From the NCBI GenBank assembly GCA_030603805.1, contig JAUVXD010000006.1, positions 58,327 to 122,326 of the forward strand: a stretch of 64,000 nucleotides of DNA, given 5' to 3'. The notes beneath the pieces were generated by a model, which was not told the origin of the DNA, searched no databases, and saw only the letters and a program-made list of their open reading frames with translations. The DNA comes from Acholeplasmataceae bacterium (lineage in GTDB: Bacteria > Bacillota_I > Bacilli_A > Acholeplasmatales > Acholeplasmataceae). The position numbers and the translations under genes are program-made. Of the stretch, positions 51,989 through 61,644 are shown in pieces. Numbering within the stretch: the stretch's first letter is position 1; each line of letters opens with the position of its first letter.

Positions 51989-53995
51989 ATGAAAACAATG
52001 AAAAAAGTATGGCGTTATATCGCCAAATATAAAAAACTTTTAACCATAACCTTACTCGCAATGCTTATTGTACAAGCTTTAGGGCTGATTGCACCTTTGA
52101 TTGTTAAATCGATTTTAGATGACTATTTGGTTGGAATTGAGCGTCCGTGGTCTGAGGTCGGTGAAACTCAAGCAGAGGTTATCTATGATGGCAGATATTT
52201 TAGTCAATCCGATGAAGGATCTCATCAAGTATCCATCGTGATTTACCAGGGCAAGTATTATTTTATTGATCAACTTGCATTAACTGGTAACAAAACACTA
52301 GATGGATTAGAAATGACGATTACCTCTCAAGAAGGTGTCACTGAAACCTATGCTGTCATCCAACTATCTCCATCTGAGATTCGCGCTTTCTATGAGCCTT
52401 TTGTAGAACCCTTAGTCATATTAATTATCTTACTTGCTGTCCGCTTCTTCTTACAAATTCTATTTACCTATATCCAAAGAATTTCAACGGCCATGATTAA
52501 CGTGAACATCGTTAGGGATGCTAGAAGAGATGCAGTTAGAGCACTTCAAAAAATGCCAATGACATATTTTGAAACAGAACCTGCAGGAAAAATAGCGAAC
52601 CGAATTATCAGTGATGTCGGCGGTATGATGAATTTATTCTCAACCATTATGAATCTTCTCGTTAATGCAAGTCTTGCTGTCATTTTCGCTTATATTGGTA
52701 TGTTTTACCTTGATTCAACACTTGCATTATTAACTTTCATTATATTCCCACTGGTATATGTATGGCTTAAGTTCTTTATTAAGAAACTCAATAAGATTGC
52801 AGTTAAAGTCAATGAACTTGCATCACTAATTACCGCACAACTCAATGAAATCATTAATGGCATTGGTATATTGCAAATCTTTAACTACCGTAAACAAACC
52901 GAAGAAAAATTTGAATCGATTTCTGAGGAGTTCATGTCTGAACGTATGAAGGAAAACTTCTTGCACTTATCGATTGGTTGGAACTTGATTCGATTAATCG
53001 GCGCGCTTGTAACTTCTGTTATAGTCCTTTATTTTGGAAATGGTTATTTAACGATTTCAGGTTTTGTAGTCACGGCAGGAATTATATATGCTTATAACGA
53101 CTATTTAACAAGACTCATTGAACCTGTGGGGACTTTATTTAGAGAAATTGGAAACCTAGAACATGCCATGGTTAAAACTGAGCGTATCTTCAAAATCATT
53201 GATGGCGATCAAGAAGATGGATCTTTTGAAGAAATACCAAGATTTAAGGGTCATATCACGTTCGAAAACATCTGGTTCTCATATAGCGAAGGTAATCCAG
53301 TTTTAAAAGGTATTGATCTAGACATTAAGCCAGGTGAACTGATCGGTCTTGTTGGACATACAGGATCTGGCAAGAGTTCACTGATGAATTTACTGATGCG
53401 TTTTTATGATTTAAAATCTATTGATATGGGTACGATCAAAGTAGATGATATTGATATCAGTACGTATTCAAAGAGAACGTATCGAGCACATGTTGGTATT
53501 GTGCTTCAAGATCCTGCGATGTTTAAAGGGTCGATTGCAGATAATATCCGTTTTGGTCAAGACGTTTCTGATGAAACAATTGAAAGAATCGTAAGAGACA
53601 TTGGTGGTTCTAAACTTTTAGATAAACTTGAACATGGCATAAACACACAGATTACACGCGGTGGTGGCAATCTATCGGTTGGTGAAAAACAAATAATTTC
53701 ATTTGCCCGCGCAGTCGTTCATGATCCTGCTATACTCGTTATGGACGAAGCCACTGCAAATATCGATACAGAAACAGAAACCATGCTACAAAACGCACTT
53801 GAAAAGGTAAGAAAAAATAGAACGATGATTGTCATCGCTCATCGGTTATCTACCATTAAAAATGCTGATAAGATTGTTGTTTTAGAAAGTGGCATTAAAG
53901 TTGAAGAAGGCAAGCATAAAGAACTTCTTGCAAAGAATGGTGTTTATGCCAATATATATCGATCTCAAATTAAAGTACAAGCGGAAACCGGGTAG
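51989..53995 (+). CDS. Heterodimeric ABC exporter subunit (second half) with enlarged external loop
   Basis: A 668-aa partner subunit. TM1 (about 17-40) is followed by roughly 85 extra residues (WSEVGETQAEVIYDGRYF onward, beta-rich) before TM2 at about 135, unlike usual exporters of about 580-600 aa. The ATPase has Walker A GHTGSGKSS, a non-standard signature LSVGEKQ and a complete Walker B ILVMDEATANID. The odd signature faces the degenerate site of the first subunit, as expected. The terminator overlaps its last codons. Confidence 0.92.
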   Translation: MKTMKKVWRYIAKYKKLLTITLLAMLIVQALGLIAPLIVKSILDDYLVGIERPWSEVGETQAEVIYDGRYFSQSDEGSHQVSIVIYQGKYYFIDQLALTGNKTLDGLEMTITSQEGVTETYAVIQLSPSEIRAFYEPFVEPLVILIILLAVRFFLQILFTYIQRISTAMINVNIVRDARRDAVRALQKMPMTYFETEPAGKIANRIISDVGGMMNLFSTIMNLLVNASLAVIFAYIGMFYLDSTLALLTFIIFPLVYVWLKFFIKKLNKIAVKVNELASLITAQLNEIINGIGILQIFNYRKQTEEKFESISEEFMSERMKENFLHLSIGWNLIRLIGALVTSVIVLYFGNGYLTISGFVVTAGIIYAYNDYLTRLIEPVGTLFREIGNLEHAMVKTERIFKIIDGDQEDGSFEEIPRFKGHITFENIWFSYSEGNPVLKGIDLDIKPGELIGLVGHTGSGKSSLMNLLMRFYDLKSIDMGTIKVDDIDISTYSKRTYRAHVGIVLQDPAMFKGSIADNIRFGQDVSDETIERIVRDIGGSKLLDKLEHGINTQITRGGGNLSVGEKQIISFARAVVHDPAILVMDEATANIDTETETMLQNALEKVRKNRTMIVIAHRLSTIKNADKIVVLESGIKVEEGKHKELLAKNGVYANIYRSQIKVQAETG

Positions 53996-54010
53996 GTTTT
54001 CGCTTTTTTT
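53981..54010 (+). terminator. Terminator of the ABC exporter operon
   Basis: The stem GCGGAAACC/GGTTTTCGC (53981-53989 and 53995-54003) spans the stop codon and is followed by T7. Confidence 0.8.
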
Positions 54011-54012
54011 GA

Positions 54013-55338
54013 TTAAAGTGTACTTGATGGTTTATTTTTAATATACCAGATGACAACTAACCAAGAGCCAAGGACAGAAAAAACGTAAAGATAAATAATG
54101 GAAAGTTGCGAAATAATAATGCCTGCTAACATTGCACCAATTGGAATGAGTGCTTGACTTAAAACACTGATTACAGAACCAACTTTTCCCAATTGTCTTG
54201 GATCTACATTCCTTTGAATAATCATATTAAGTGGAATGTTAAATGCCATGGTCATAAAACCAGTCATAAAGATGGTAACAAATAATCCAATCAGTGCTAG
54301 ATTAATATCAATAAGTCCTATATAGTACATGACCATGACTGATGCCATAAGTGTCGTCATTGTAATGGCAAGTGTAATCGCAATTTTCAATTGCTTTCCG
54401 TATCGTTGTTTGGTTTTTTGACTCGATAAATAGAGTGCCATGATGATTGATGAAAGTGAGAAAGCAACTGAAATGATAGAGTACCATGTCTCAATCGATA
54501 AAAAGTTCATGAAAAGATATGATGGTTCATTCCCTAAACCAAACTCAATGAAATAAGGAATGGCATTAGAAAAAAGTGGACTAAAAAAGAAATTAATACC
54601 TAAAGCCATTAAAATAGTTGCAAATATTGCTTTTTGATTGTAAAGATATTTAACACCGACTTTGATATCAGAAAACACCAATGAAAGACTCATCTTTTCA
54701 TCTTCATCTGCATGTGTTTTATGATCATATGAGATGAACATCTCAGAAACTGCGCTGATCATATAGCCAAGTGCATTGATTACAAAAATCCAAAATATAC
54801 CAAAGACTGCAAAGACGATGCCCCCTAAGATTAATCCAATAATATTTTGTAAATTTTGGGAGCCTTGCATATAGCCTGATGCTTGTTGAAGCTCTTCATC
54901 TTTAACAATAAATCTAAGTAGTGATGAACTTGCCGGATTAAACAATGCTGAATTGATGCTTAAGATGATGTTCATCGCAAATAAGACGTATATGATGAAT
55001 GATACCTGGTCTGTAAATAGCATAACTAAAGCGACTATCCCAATAGTTATGCCTCTAATATAATCTGTGATATACATCGTTCTTACTTTATTGAACTTAT
55101 CAGCTAAAACACCACCAAGAGGCATTAATATTAATAACGTGATACCTGAGATAGCAAGATATAATGCTTGAATAAGTGCAGCCCGAGATACGCCATAAGC
55201 TTCATTCGCGATTCTAAGCACATAAAGACTAATCGCAAAGTTAAAGAGTACATGTGCTATGTTAGAAACCAAAACACCTGCAAAAAGTAAACTAAAGTTT
55301 TTATTCTTAAAAATTTGTGTCTTGCTGATTTTGTCCAT
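54013..55338 (-). CDS. MFS transporter (macrolide-efflux-like)
   Basis: A 441-aa protein with twelve predicted TM segments and the N-half loop GGVLADKFNKVRTMYITDYIRG that marks this MFS branch, as well as FNPASSSLLRFIV. It would export drugs or metabolites by proton antiport. It is the second gene after the NTF2-like gene (17-base spacing), likely co-transcribed. Confidence 0.88.
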   Translation of the reverse strand: MDKISKTQIFKNKNFSLLFAGVLVSNIAHVLFNFAISLYVLRIANEAYGVSRAALIQALYLAISGITLLILMPLGGVLADKFNKVRTMYITDYIRGITIGIVALVMLFTDQVSFIIYVLFAMNIILSINSALFNPASSSLLRFIVKDEELQQASGYMQGSQNLQNIIGLILGGIVFAVFGIFWIFVINALGYMISAVSEMFISYDHKTHADEDEKMSLSLVFSDIKVGVKYLYNQKAIFATILMALGINFFFSPLFSNAIPYFIEFGLGNEPSYLFMNFLSIETWYSIISVAFSLSSIIMALYLSSQKTKQRYGKQLKIAITLAITMTTLMASVMVMYYIGLIDINLALIGLFVTIFMTGFMTMAFNIPLNMIIQRNVDPRQLGKVGSVISVLSQALIPIGAMLAGIIISQLSIIYLYVFSVLGSWLVVIWYIKNKPSSTL

Positions 55339-55355
55339 AATTTTCTCCCAATTGT

Positions 55356-55727
55356 TTAAAATGCACCATGTTCATTGATGATCGTTTGAGGAATTTCTTG
55401 ACTAAAATCCCACATCTCTTCAATTTTATCTTCATTGAATCTAAATAGGTGGACCGTTGCATATGATAAATGACCATCTAAATCTACATGAGAAAAAACA
55501 GTGACATAATTTTCTTCTGCTATCACGTATTTGATGGTTAACTTTTTACTAGGATATTCAATGTTGTTCTCAATGAGTGCTTTAAGTAATAAGTCCCTGT
55601 CACCTTTGAAAAAAATATTGTGGTGAATAAAAGTTGAAGTTGTATGTTTTAAATAAACCTCTTCAGCATGATTGGTTACAATCCCCTCTAACAACATGAC
55701 TGCAATTTGCTTTCTGTTATATATCAT
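55356..55727 (-). CDS. Small NTF2/SnoaL-like protein
   Basis: A 123-aa soluble protein with the cone-shaped alpha+beta pattern of SnoaL-like proteins: YLKHTTSTFIHHN, LLKALIENN, FSHVDLDG and a C-terminal YATVHLFRFNEDKIEEMWDF. Such proteins are enzymes or binding proteins for small molecules. The ATG at 55727 has AAAGGAA upstream; the longer frame to 55754 lacks a site. Its function is not identifiable. Confidence 0.75.
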   Translation of the reverse strand: MIYNRKQIAVMLLEGIVTNHAEEVYLKHTTSTFIHHNIFFKGDRDLLLKALIENNIEYPSKKLTIKYVIAEENYVTVFSHVDLDGHLSYATVHLFRFNEDKIEEMWDFSQEIPQTIINEHGAF

Positions 55728-55827
55728 AGTCGATATTCCTTTTCTTGATAACATGATAAATTAGCACCATTTTACCACTAAAAATTAAAAACTTGCCTAA
55801 AAGACAAGTTAAATTTCATGTATTCTG

Positions 55828-55901
55828 TCGGGAAGACGAGATTTGAACTCGCGGCCTCCTAGTCCCGAACCAGGTGCTCTACCAAGCTGAGCCACTTCCC
55901 G
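55828..55901 (-). tRNA. tRNA-Pro (anticodon CGG), CCA not encoded
   Basis: The 74-base minus-strand cloverleaf has acceptor CGGGAAG/CTTCCCG and discriminator A. The anticodon loop TTCGGGA gives CGG for the codon CCG. The bases after A73 are CAG, so the terminal CCA must be added afterwards, unlike the other four tRNAs here. Confidence 0.93.
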
Positions 55902-55926
55902 GCAGGATACATGAGTTACTTCTTTA

Positions 55927-57120
55927 TTATACGAGTATAAACCCCAGTACGATAGCACTAAATACAATGAGAGGTGCTGGTACTTTTTTAGTTAAGAGTA
56001 AGAGAATCGTCACACCTAACACGATGATGTTATCTAGAGTAAATCCAGTGGATTGCATTAATCTAATCGCAGCAACTGCAATTAAGCCTCCTGCTACAGC
56101 TGTAACTCCTGATAGTGATACCTTGATGCCTTTGATGGATTTTAGTCTTTCCCAGATGGGATAGATGAAAAAGATTAAAAGCGTTCCTGGTAAGAAAATT
56201 CCGATACCCGCAACGAGAGCACCTGCTACTTGAAATATCTGAGTACCCTCACGTGCCGCAAGTCCTCCAGCATACGCACTAAAACTAAACATGGGTCCAG
56301 GCATACCTTGAACAATACCAAATCCAGTTAAAAACTCTTGTGCTGTCATATACTGGTAAACATCGACCAAATCTGTATACATATATGGAATAACGACTTG
56401 TCCGCCACCAATAACTAAATACCCGTAGCGATAAAAACTCTCTAAAAGATAAAGGAGTTGATGATCTACAACAATGTTCAAAACAAAAAGTCCGATTGCT
56501 AAGCTTAGAAAAATGACAAAATATCGCCATGGAGGATTGAGTTTCACATGATACCAAAGATCTTTTTCGTTCGATTTTAGAACAGCAACTATCCCCCCGA
56601 TAATGAGTACTAAAGGGAAAACCCAAAATGATCTAAAAAAATAGGTGATGATACCTGCTCCTATAAATAAGGCAAGTGTCCAATGATTTTTTATGACTTT
56701 AAGTCCGATTTTATAACCAGCAACTGCAATAAATCCTACAGCCATCGGTCCAATATATCTCAGTCCCTGTGCATCTAAATTGAAATTGCTCAAAAATCGA
56801 TAAATAAAAGATAAGATGGTCATTACAAGGATAGCAGGCATCGCCCATACCAAGAGTGTTAAAAAAGCAAGCACAGGCCCACCAATCTTATAACCAATTG
56901 CAGTGATGGTTTGCGTGCTTGAAGGTCCTGGTAATATTCCAGTTAAGGCAATTAATTCCACAAGTTCAGCTTCATCTAGATAATTTTTCTTCGTAACCAT
57001 TTGATCAGTAAAAACGCCATAATGTGCTTCTGGCCCACCATAAGCACCCAGTGAACATATCATGACATCTTTTAAGAATGTTTTCCATTTAACTTGATGA
57101 TGACTCAACGATAAACACAC
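55927..57120 (-). CDS. chrA: Chromate transporter ChrA
   Basis: A 397-aa protein with two CHR domains in one chain (long-chain type), about ten TM segments. Motifs include SLGAYGGPEAHYGVF and LTGILPGPSSTQT in the first half and GGGQVVIPY and IVQGMPGPMFSFSAY in the second. It exports chromate, or handles a related oxyanion. The frame starts with GTG at 57120 very near the AGAAGGG site; a TTG 12 bases in is an alternative start. It follows the MFS gene closely. Confidence 0.9.
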   Translation of the reverse strand: MCLSLSHHQVKWKTFLKDVMICSLGAYGGPEAHYGVFTDQMVTKKNYLDEAELVELIALTGILPGPSSTQTITAIGYKIGGPVLAFLTLLVWAMPAILVMTILSFIYRFLSNFNLDAQGLRYIGPMAVGFIAVAGYKIGLKVIKNHWTLALFIGAGIITYFFRSFWVFPLVLIIGGIVAVLKSNEKDLWYHVKLNPPWRYFVIFLSLAIGLFVLNIVVDHQLLYLLESFYRYGYLVIGGGQVVIPYMYTDLVDVYQYMTAQEFLTGFGIVQGMPGPMFSFSAYAGGLAAREGTQIFQVAGALVAGIGIFLPGTLLIFFIYPIWERLKSIKGIKVSLSGVTAVAGGLIAVAAIRLMQSTGFTLDNIIVLGVTILLLLTKKVPAPLIVFSAIVLGFILV

Positions 57121-57127
57121 CCTTCTT

Positions 57128-58342
57128 TTAAGTCTTTATGGTATTCACCTTATTTAGTTTACCATATAAGAAAAGGCAAATCAGTGCAATAGACTCCATT
57201 ATAATAGTAAAGAAAACAATATAAAGTGTATTGATTTCGTATAGTAGACCAATGACTAAAGAACCTAAAAACCAAGCCGAACCAAATACTGTATAAAAAA
57301 TACCGTACGCTGTTGCACGTTTATCTTTTGAAACCAGTGATGACACAACAGCCTTTAAAATAGATTCTTGTGCACCCATTGAAATCCCCCAAAGTAATAT
57401 ACCCATAATAATTGCATAATTTGCATCCAATAAAAAGATAACTGGGGCGATAAAAATGGACAATAGAACCGCAAGTTTTAATGAAACGATACCCTTTTTA
57501 TCATAAAGATATCCAAAGAAAAGTGCAGAAAGTGCATCGATGCCCATCGCGAGTGCATAAAGAAGTGGAATATAGATGACATCTATCGTTGATGTTTGAG
57601 TGATATGAAAAGCTAAGACAGGATAATCGATAAAGCCCAGAGCAATAAATGAGATGGCAACCATGTACATGATAAATGATGGATTACTTTTAAATCCTTT
57701 AACTAAAGTTTTTGTTTCAAATTGATCAGGGTTTGGATATTTAACTTTTGCAATCACTAAAATGATTAATGTCATAATGGCAAAAATACCCAACAATCCA
57801 AAGGCTAATTGATATCCATCTAGTTCGGACCCTTGATTGAGATTAAGGACAAGAAAGACAAACATGGGTCCTAAAAATGCACCAAATTGATCCATAGCTT
57901 CTTGAATGGCAAAAGCTTTACCTGCACCAAAGTGCTCGGTCGTAAAGGAAGTGAGTGCACTTTTGGCTGGCGCACGAATACCTTTACCAACGCGTTCTAA
58001 TAAGATTAAAACAATAGCAACTTCCCATATGGATGCATCAACAAACATCAGCATAGGAATAACAAGTAAATTGATTGAATACCCTAAAATCATCATCAGC
58101 CAATATTTCTTTGTCTTGTCGGCGATTATTCCCGTAACTATTCTAAGTGCTTGTCCAATGAATTCACCTAATCCTGCAGTCAGTGCAATTACAAAGGCAG
58201 ATGCGCCAATTAAGCCTAAATAAGGCCCATAAATACTTCTTGCACCTTCATGTGTGAAATCAGAAAGCAAACTGATTAGTCCTAATAATAACAGAAAAAT
58301 AAAAGCTTGTTTTTTTGTTTGTCTCTTTTCCAATGGAATCAC
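57128..58342 (-). CDS. MFS transporter
   Basis: A 404-aa protein with twelve predicted TM segments. LLSDFTHEGARSIYGPYL, RIVTGIIADKTKKYW and ERVGKGIRAPAKSALTSF place it in an MFS group of unknown substrate seen in bacteria and archaea. It opens with GTG, or with TTG nine bases in that has an AGGTGA site. It lies eight bases before chrA and 36 after the M28 gene, probably one operon. Confidence 0.85.
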   Translation of the reverse strand: MIPLEKRQTKKQAFIFLLLLGLISLLSDFTHEGARSIYGPYLGLIGASAFVIALTAGLGEFIGQALRIVTGIIADKTKKYWLMMILGYSINLLVIPMLMFVDASIWEVAIVLILLERVGKGIRAPAKSALTSFTTEHFGAGKAFAIQEAMDQFGAFLGPMFVFLVLNLNQGSELDGYQLAFGLLGIFAIMTLIILVIAKVKYPNPDQFETKTLVKGFKSNPSFIMYMVAISFIALGFIDYPVLAFHITQTSTIDVIYIPLLYALAMGIDALSALFFGYLYDKKGIVSLKLAVLLSIFIAPVIFLLDANYAIIMGILLWGISMGAQESILKAVVSSLVSKDKRATAYGIFYTVFGSAWFLGSLVIGLLYEINTLYIVFFTIIMESIALICLFLYGKLNKVNTIKT

Positions 58343-58378
58343 CTATAGTGTGTTGATTTTTCTATATGAAAACTTAAT

Positions 58379-59575
58379 TCATACATCTTTTTGCTTAATA
58401 AACTCTTGATAAATATTGAGTGTATCTTCAACTGCTTTAGGACTCACGTGTTCAAGTGTATCAAAAGGCGTATGATAAACATGACTTCTAGAACTATTCG
58501 TCCATGGCATGCCAATCATAGTTGTTGCTTTAACGCCTTTTTTGGCAAGCTCTGCAGCATCCGTTCCACCTGTTAGAAACGATAATTTTTGAGTTTTTGT
58601 TGGTATGCCTAAAGATGCTCCAACTTCCTTTAAATGATTAGCTAAAGATTCATCAAGTGGTACAAAATCATTCAAATCAGAGGTTAAAAAGAAAAGTTCT
58701 TTTTCATCATAGATACAATCAATGTTTAACAGGTAAGTCTCTATCTCTTTAAATTCATGTTCATGCTTTTTCGCATAGGCTCTAGCACCTCTAAGACCTT
58801 CTTCTTCAGCATCGAAACTCATCAAAATCAAGCGAGTAGATTTCAATCCTTCACCTTTCTCTTTTAAATGAAAGAAATGTTTACCTAAAGTCCATGCGAT
58901 TGAGGATGCAATAAGATTATCTCCTGCCCCAGGAGATACTTTGTTAGAACTGAAAAACCACATTTGACCAACGAGTAAAGTACCCAATGTGTTTACAATT
59001 TGAATACCTAAAGTTAACCATGGTACTTGATTCAAAAATACCAAGACAAGTGACGTAATCGTAAGCATAATCACTAAAGCTATTGAGCCTGTTGTTCTTA
59101 AGTTATAAAGCTTAGGTTGATGAATAAAGAAATTAAACACATGTGAGCTATCATGATGTCCACTCACAATAATTTGTCTTTTTGCAGGTTCAAGTGGTTC
59201 TATAACACCATAAATATTTCTGCCCTGCTTCCTAGGATAAAAGCGATCTAGTAGCGGTAAATAAAGGAAAAATTGAAGTGCTAGAACAACGATAGAAAGC
59301 AATGCCAATAAAAAGGATATGATGGGATAATTCAACCATAAGCCTAAAATACCTAATAGATAACAAAGTACTAAGAGTCTAATCCAACCTAGAAAAGCTC
59401 CTTGATGTAGAAAAAAATCTTCTTTGTGTACATGATCAGAAAAGTTACTCATTTCTTCATACAAAGCATCTGCAGTATCCAAAGATGCCATAGATCCTGC
59501 AAGTCTAGGTCCAAATTTTTGGATTAGTTTCTCAGTTCTATCGAAAACTTCCTTTTGCATGGTTTTACTATTCAT
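58379..59575 (-). CDS. M28-family metallopeptidase with membrane segments
   Basis: A 398-aa protein. Zinc-aminopeptidase residues are visible in order: GHHDSS (about 143), PGAGDNL (bridging Asp), FDAEEEGLRG (catalytic Glu pair), LNIDCIYD and YHTPFD. Hydrophobic helices at about 67-120 and again at about 180-225 insert within the fold, before and after the first metal ligand. The ATG at 59575 overlaps the end of the GAF-GGDEF gene by eight bases with GGAG upstream. The orientation of the catalytic domain across the membrane cannot be settled. Confidence 0.8.
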   Translation of the reverse strand: MNSKTMQKEVFDRTEKLIQKFGPRLAGSMASLDTADALYEEMSNFSDHVHKEDFFLHQGAFLGWIRLLVLCYLLGILGLWLNYPIISFLLALLSIVVLALQFFLYLPLLDRFYPRKQGRNIYGVIEPLEPAKRQIIVSGHHDSSHVFNFFIHQPKLYNLRTTGSIALVIMLTITSLVLVFLNQVPWLTLGIQIVNTLGTLLVGQMWFFSSNKVSPGAGDNLIASSIAWTLGKHFFHLKEKGEGLKSTRLILMSFDAEEEGLRGARAYAKKHEHEFKEIETYLLNIDCIYDEKELFFLTSDLNDFVPLDESLANHLKEVGASLGIPTKTQKLSFLTGGTDAAELAKKGVKATTMIGMPWTNSSRSHVYHTPFDTLEHVSPKAVEDTLNIYQEFIKQKDV

Positions 59576-60554
59576 GATTGGTTTCTCCATCTTTTGGATC
59601 GTTTCCTGCAAAATGATAGGTGTTCTTGCCTTTTCTTTTTGCATCATATAAAGCTTCATCGGCATCATTAAGTAAATTTTGTAACGTATAAATTTGTTTT
59701 TCATGATATATCGCTATGCCAATACTTGCAGAAAGTTTCGTTTCTTTAATATCAAATTGCCATCCTTGCATCAGATTAACCAACCTCTTTGCATACTTAG
59801 ATAACTCTTGATTATCTGTTTGATTTGGAATATGGACAATAAACTCATCTCCACCTAATCTTACAGCATACGCGTCTTCTAAAAGATTCAAGAAGTCCTT
59901 TAACTTATGCCCCGCTTCTTTTAAAATGCGATCACCAATATCATGACCAAAACGGTCGTTAATTTGCTTAAAGCCATCTAAATCTATGTAAAAAAATGCT
60001 CCTTGTTGTGGTTTGCTTTTAAAGAAAAATTTATAGAGATACTGTCTGTTGTAAAGACCTGTTAATAAATCTTTATAGGCAAGATGTTCAATTTCAAGAT
60101 AGTAAGAAAACATTTTTGCAATTTTTTGAAGAAGTTCTATGCTTTTTTGATCAAATGTAGAAGGCTCATGGTGGACAGCACATAATGTGCCAAACCTTTC
60201 TCCTGACTCCAATGCGATTGGAATTCCTAAATAAGCATTAACATTCGCATTTTTAAGTGTGATTTGCAAATGATCCAGTGTTGTGATCTTGCTGATATCT
60301 TCATAAACCAAAGGTGTTCCCCTTTCAAAATCGACTCTTTGGCAAAGACCTTGTTCTAAATCAATGGTCATACCTTCGTGAATTTGAATTAACGGATTTT
60401 TATTAAATATCTTGAGCGTCACTTGTTTTGAATCACTTAATGAATTGATATAAATAAACTTATCCGGTAATATTTCACTGGCCAATAAAAGCACATCAGC
60501 AGCTAGTTCATCAAATTTATCATATGTTTTGATTTCATCAATATGTATACTCAT
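59568..60554 (-). CDS. GAF-GGDEF diguanylate cyclase
   Basis: A 328-aa soluble signalling protein. A GAF sensor covers about residues 12-155 (IPIALESGERFGTLCAVHHEP cut by typical GAF strands). The GGDEF domain starts at DLLTGLYNR, with IDLDGFKQINDRFGHDIGD and the active loop GGDEF at 244-248. No inhibitory RxxD stands before it. It should make cyclic di-GMP in response to an unknown ligand. The start has AGGAGG upstream. It is coupled to the M28 gene downstream. Confidence 0.9.
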   Translation of the reverse strand: MSIHIDEIKTYDKFDELAADVLLLASEILPDKFIYINSLSDSKQVTLKIFNKNPLIQIHEGMTIDLEQGLCQRVDFERGTPLVYEDISKITTLDHLQITLKNANVNAYLGIPIALESGERFGTLCAVHHEPSTFDQKSIELLQKIAKMFSYYLEIEHLAYKDLLTGLYNRQYLYKFFFKSKPQQGAFFYIDLDGFKQINDRFGHDIGDRILKEAGHKLKDFLNLLEDAYAVRLGGDEFIVHIPNQTDNQELSKYAKRLVNLMQGWQFDIKETKLSASIGIAIYHEKQIYTLQNLLNDADEALYDAKRKGKNTYHFAGNDPKDGETNHE

Positions 60555-60691
60555 GAAACAACCTCCTTAAAATCAATTTCTACTTTAATCTTAACATGAT
60601 TATGATATGTAGAGCGTTATCATCTAGAAAAAACACTTTAAAAATTTGTGTCTATTTTGATCTACATAGATTGAGATAACCTGAATACTCT

Positions 60692-60729
60692 AAAAAAACA
60701 CCTCCAACTTTATATCAAAATTTGGAGGT
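60692..60729 (-). terminator. Terminator of the polytopic membrane protein gene
   Basis: The eight-bp stem ACCTCCAA/TTGGAGGT (60700-60707 and 60722-60729) is followed by T7 on the minus strand. Confidence 0.85.
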
Positions 60730-60757
60730 TGGTGCGTAGGAAAATATATGTTTATAC

Positions 60758-61483
60758 TTATGAGTGACTTACTTCATGAATGTTTGCTTCTACTGTTTTC
60801 GTTTGAATTATCTCTTGCTTTTGCTTTTTGATATATAAGTGTATAAAATACAAGTAAGGAATACCTAAGTTCGTCTCTAATAGTGAATTGACAATCAGTG
60901 GTTGAAAACCCATAGGTCTAATACCAGAAATTAAGAGTACAAATTTCCATGAAAACTGCACAATAATGCCAATAAAGAGAAGTTTTAATACCGGGATTCT
61001 TTCGTTTTTTTCATCAAATAAGTTTTTGATAATAACAAATAAGTAACCTATAATAAGCATGATTGCCATAGCACCATGATAACCTGATGTCCCTCTTGAA
61101 ATCGATATGAGCGGAAAAGAACCTCCATAGGCTTGAGCAATCATTGCAATTGAAAACCATCCAATGATAATCAATAATGACCATTCGATAATTTTCTTAT
61201 CTTTATCTAAAAATAGCCAAATCCATAAAAAATTAGTAAACCCATAACTCATCGATAACCATAAAAGAAAAGTTAATGGATTTGCGCCATGAACCTGTCT
61301 TGTACCAAGGAGTAAATAAAAGATGCCATAATCTACAATAAAATAGATAATTCCTCCTGCAAGACCAAAAAAGAATGCTGTTTTCTTCTTCAGTTTGAGC
61401 AACACCAATCCTAAAAGCAGAAGAAACATAATGTCTAATAAAATATAAAGTGTATTTAACTCTCTTGCTACTAAATAATCCAT
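60758..61483 (-). CDS. Polytopic membrane protein of unknown family
   Basis: A 241-aa protein I do not recognise. About seven hydrophobic segments cover nearly the whole length, with short charged loops (LKKKT, DKDKK, DEKNER) and a hydrophilic 30-residue C-terminal tail. No enzyme motif and no retinal-type lysine setting was evident. It is flanked by diguanylate cyclase genes, which could be chance or could point to a sensor role. Confidence 0.65.
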   Translation of the reverse strand: MDYLVARELNTLYILLDIMFLLLLGLVLLKLKKKTAFFFGLAGGIIYFIVDYGIFYLLLGTRQVHGANPLTFLLWLSMSYGFTNFLWIWLFLDKDKKIIEWSLLIIIGWFSIAMIAQAYGGSFPLISISRGTSGYHGAMAIMLIIGYLFVIIKNLFDEKNERIPVLKLLFIGIIVQFSWKFVLLISGIRPMGFQPLIVNSLLETNLGIPYLYFIHLYIKKQKQEIIQTKTVEANIHEVSHS

Positions 61484-61591
61484 GTTTTTCCAACTTTCTT
61501 GCGTTTAATCAAATTTTAACATGTTTATCCTTAGAATTTCAATCGTAGATAATCTCTAAAAAACATAATACTTTAAACTATCTTGGTATGT

Positions 61592-61620
61592 TACAAAAAA
61601 ATGGATACTCATCCATTTCT
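61592..61620 (-). terminator. Terminator of the B12-sensor/GGDEF operon
   Basis: The stem ATGGAT/ATCCAT (61601-61606 and 61611-61616, loop ACTC) is followed by a T run on the minus strand. Confidence 0.7.
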
Positions 61621-61644
61621 TCTTAACTTGGTTATAAAATATGC

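Noticed and set aside
60758..61483. Rhodopsin-like photoreceptor between the cyclase genes
   Set aside because: It has about seven hydrophobic segments, but no lysine in the last helix with the expected neighbours and no other opsin motif.
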